This document shows, in pieces, positions 63,860-64,000 of a stretch of DNA of 64,000 nucleotides. How positions within the stretch are numbered: position 1 is the stretch's first letter; every line of letters starts with the position of its first letter. The translations under genes and the position numbers were made by a program. Source of the DNA: an uncultured Oscillibacter sp. (GTDB lineage: Bacteria; Bacillota; Clostridia; Oscillospirales; Oscillospiraceae); NCBI GenBank assembly GCA_947577075.1, contig CANPTW010000001.1, forward strand, positions 62,001 through 126,000, given 5' to 3'. The notes under the pieces are model-generated. The model did not search any database. It saw only the letters and a program-made list of their open reading frames with translations, and was not told where the DNA came from.

Positions 63860-64000
63860 CACTTTTCTTGAAAGATATGGGGATTCTTAGCGGCTCTGCC
63901 GCTTAGAGACCCCGTATACCCGAAGGGTAAAAGTATCCAAAAGAACTTTCACGCGCTACGGGCATTGGCGGTTGCGTGAGCTTGCCGCACGGCAACGCAG
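63860..64000. other. Non-coding end of the window with hairpins
   Basis: Contains CTTAGCGGC-TCT-GCCGCTTAG inside an outer GGGG/CCCC pairing (63878-63914) and a GC-rich stem near the right end. No T tract follows the first hairpin. No start of a permease gene is visible, so either the operon is interrupted here by a structured repeat or the next gene begins beyond the edge. Confidence 0.4.

Noticed and set aside
1-64000. CRISPR array, tRNA or rRNA genes, prophage or IS transposase
   Set aside because: No regularly spaced repeats, no tRNA T-arm/CCA patterns, no rRNA sequence and no transposase or integrase frames were seen.

Overview
The window is about 64 kb of GC-rich, densely coded chromosome from a motile, Gram-positive anaerobe of the class Clostridia. 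High-GC gut relatives in the Oscillospiraceae (Intestinimonas, Oscillibacter or Flavonifractor type) fit best; the genus is an inference. Supporting signs are AGGAGG-type ribosome sites with frequent TTG starts, a T-box on pheST, M-box and FMN riboswitches, RicT, IreB, RecX, YqhQ, an energy-coupling-factor riboflavin transporter and a sigma-28 flagellin promoter. No rRNA, tRNA, CRISPR array or complete transposon was seen.

Layout. 1-5.7 kb (minus): a 744-residue flagellin from a sigma-28 promoter with a CsrA-like leader, then a glycosyltransferase and CDP-sugar genes (rfbF and the start of an rfbH-like gene), probably for flagellin or surface glycan. 5.9-12.3 kb: an NSS transporter, the holB-ricT-HAD operon, a PepSY protein and a zinc-ribbon protein. 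12.5-18.5 kb: an AGCS amino-acid symporter, a PLP Met/Cys enzyme with a divergent LysR regulator, an NlpC/P60 wall hydrolase behind a small unknown gene with WalR-like boxes, and ireB. 18.6-23.1 kb (minus): T-box-pheS-Imm51-like-pheT, with an enlarged PheT. 23.2-29.2 kb (plus): an MMPL exporter translationally coupled to a 1149-residue GLUG/helical surface protein. 29.2-32.5 kb (minus): two GT4 glycosyltransferases and a TVP38-like membrane protein, probably for glycolipid.

32.8-33.4 kb: a compact locus that looks like an undescribed type I toxin-antitoxin pair (28-residue membrane peptide with an antisense RNA, each with its own promoter), followed by a 192-bp MITE-like element whose ends recur near 7.4 kb. 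33.4-40.3 kb: a Bce-like ABC transporter divergent from a lipoprotein-response regulator-histidine kinase operon, with tandem operator repeats between them. 40.5-50 kb (plus): housekeeping genes yqhQ, prmC, recA-recX, rimO, a Cdd1-like gene, pgsA and an SbcD-like nuclease. 50-53.7 kb: M-box-mgtE, a cytidine-deaminase-like gene and an FMN-riboswitch-controlled ribU. 53.8-57.8 kb: a radical SAM protein and a secreted metallophosphoesterase with GLUG repeats. 58-61 kb: a two-gene restriction-modification system built like type IIB BcgI. 61.2-63.9 kb: an AraC regulator divergent from a sugar-binding lipoprotein.

The main accessory-biology leads are the candidate type I toxin-antitoxin locus, the BcgI-like system, the Imm51-like gene inside the T-box pheST operon, the MMPL/GLUG pair and the structured intergenic repeat families.
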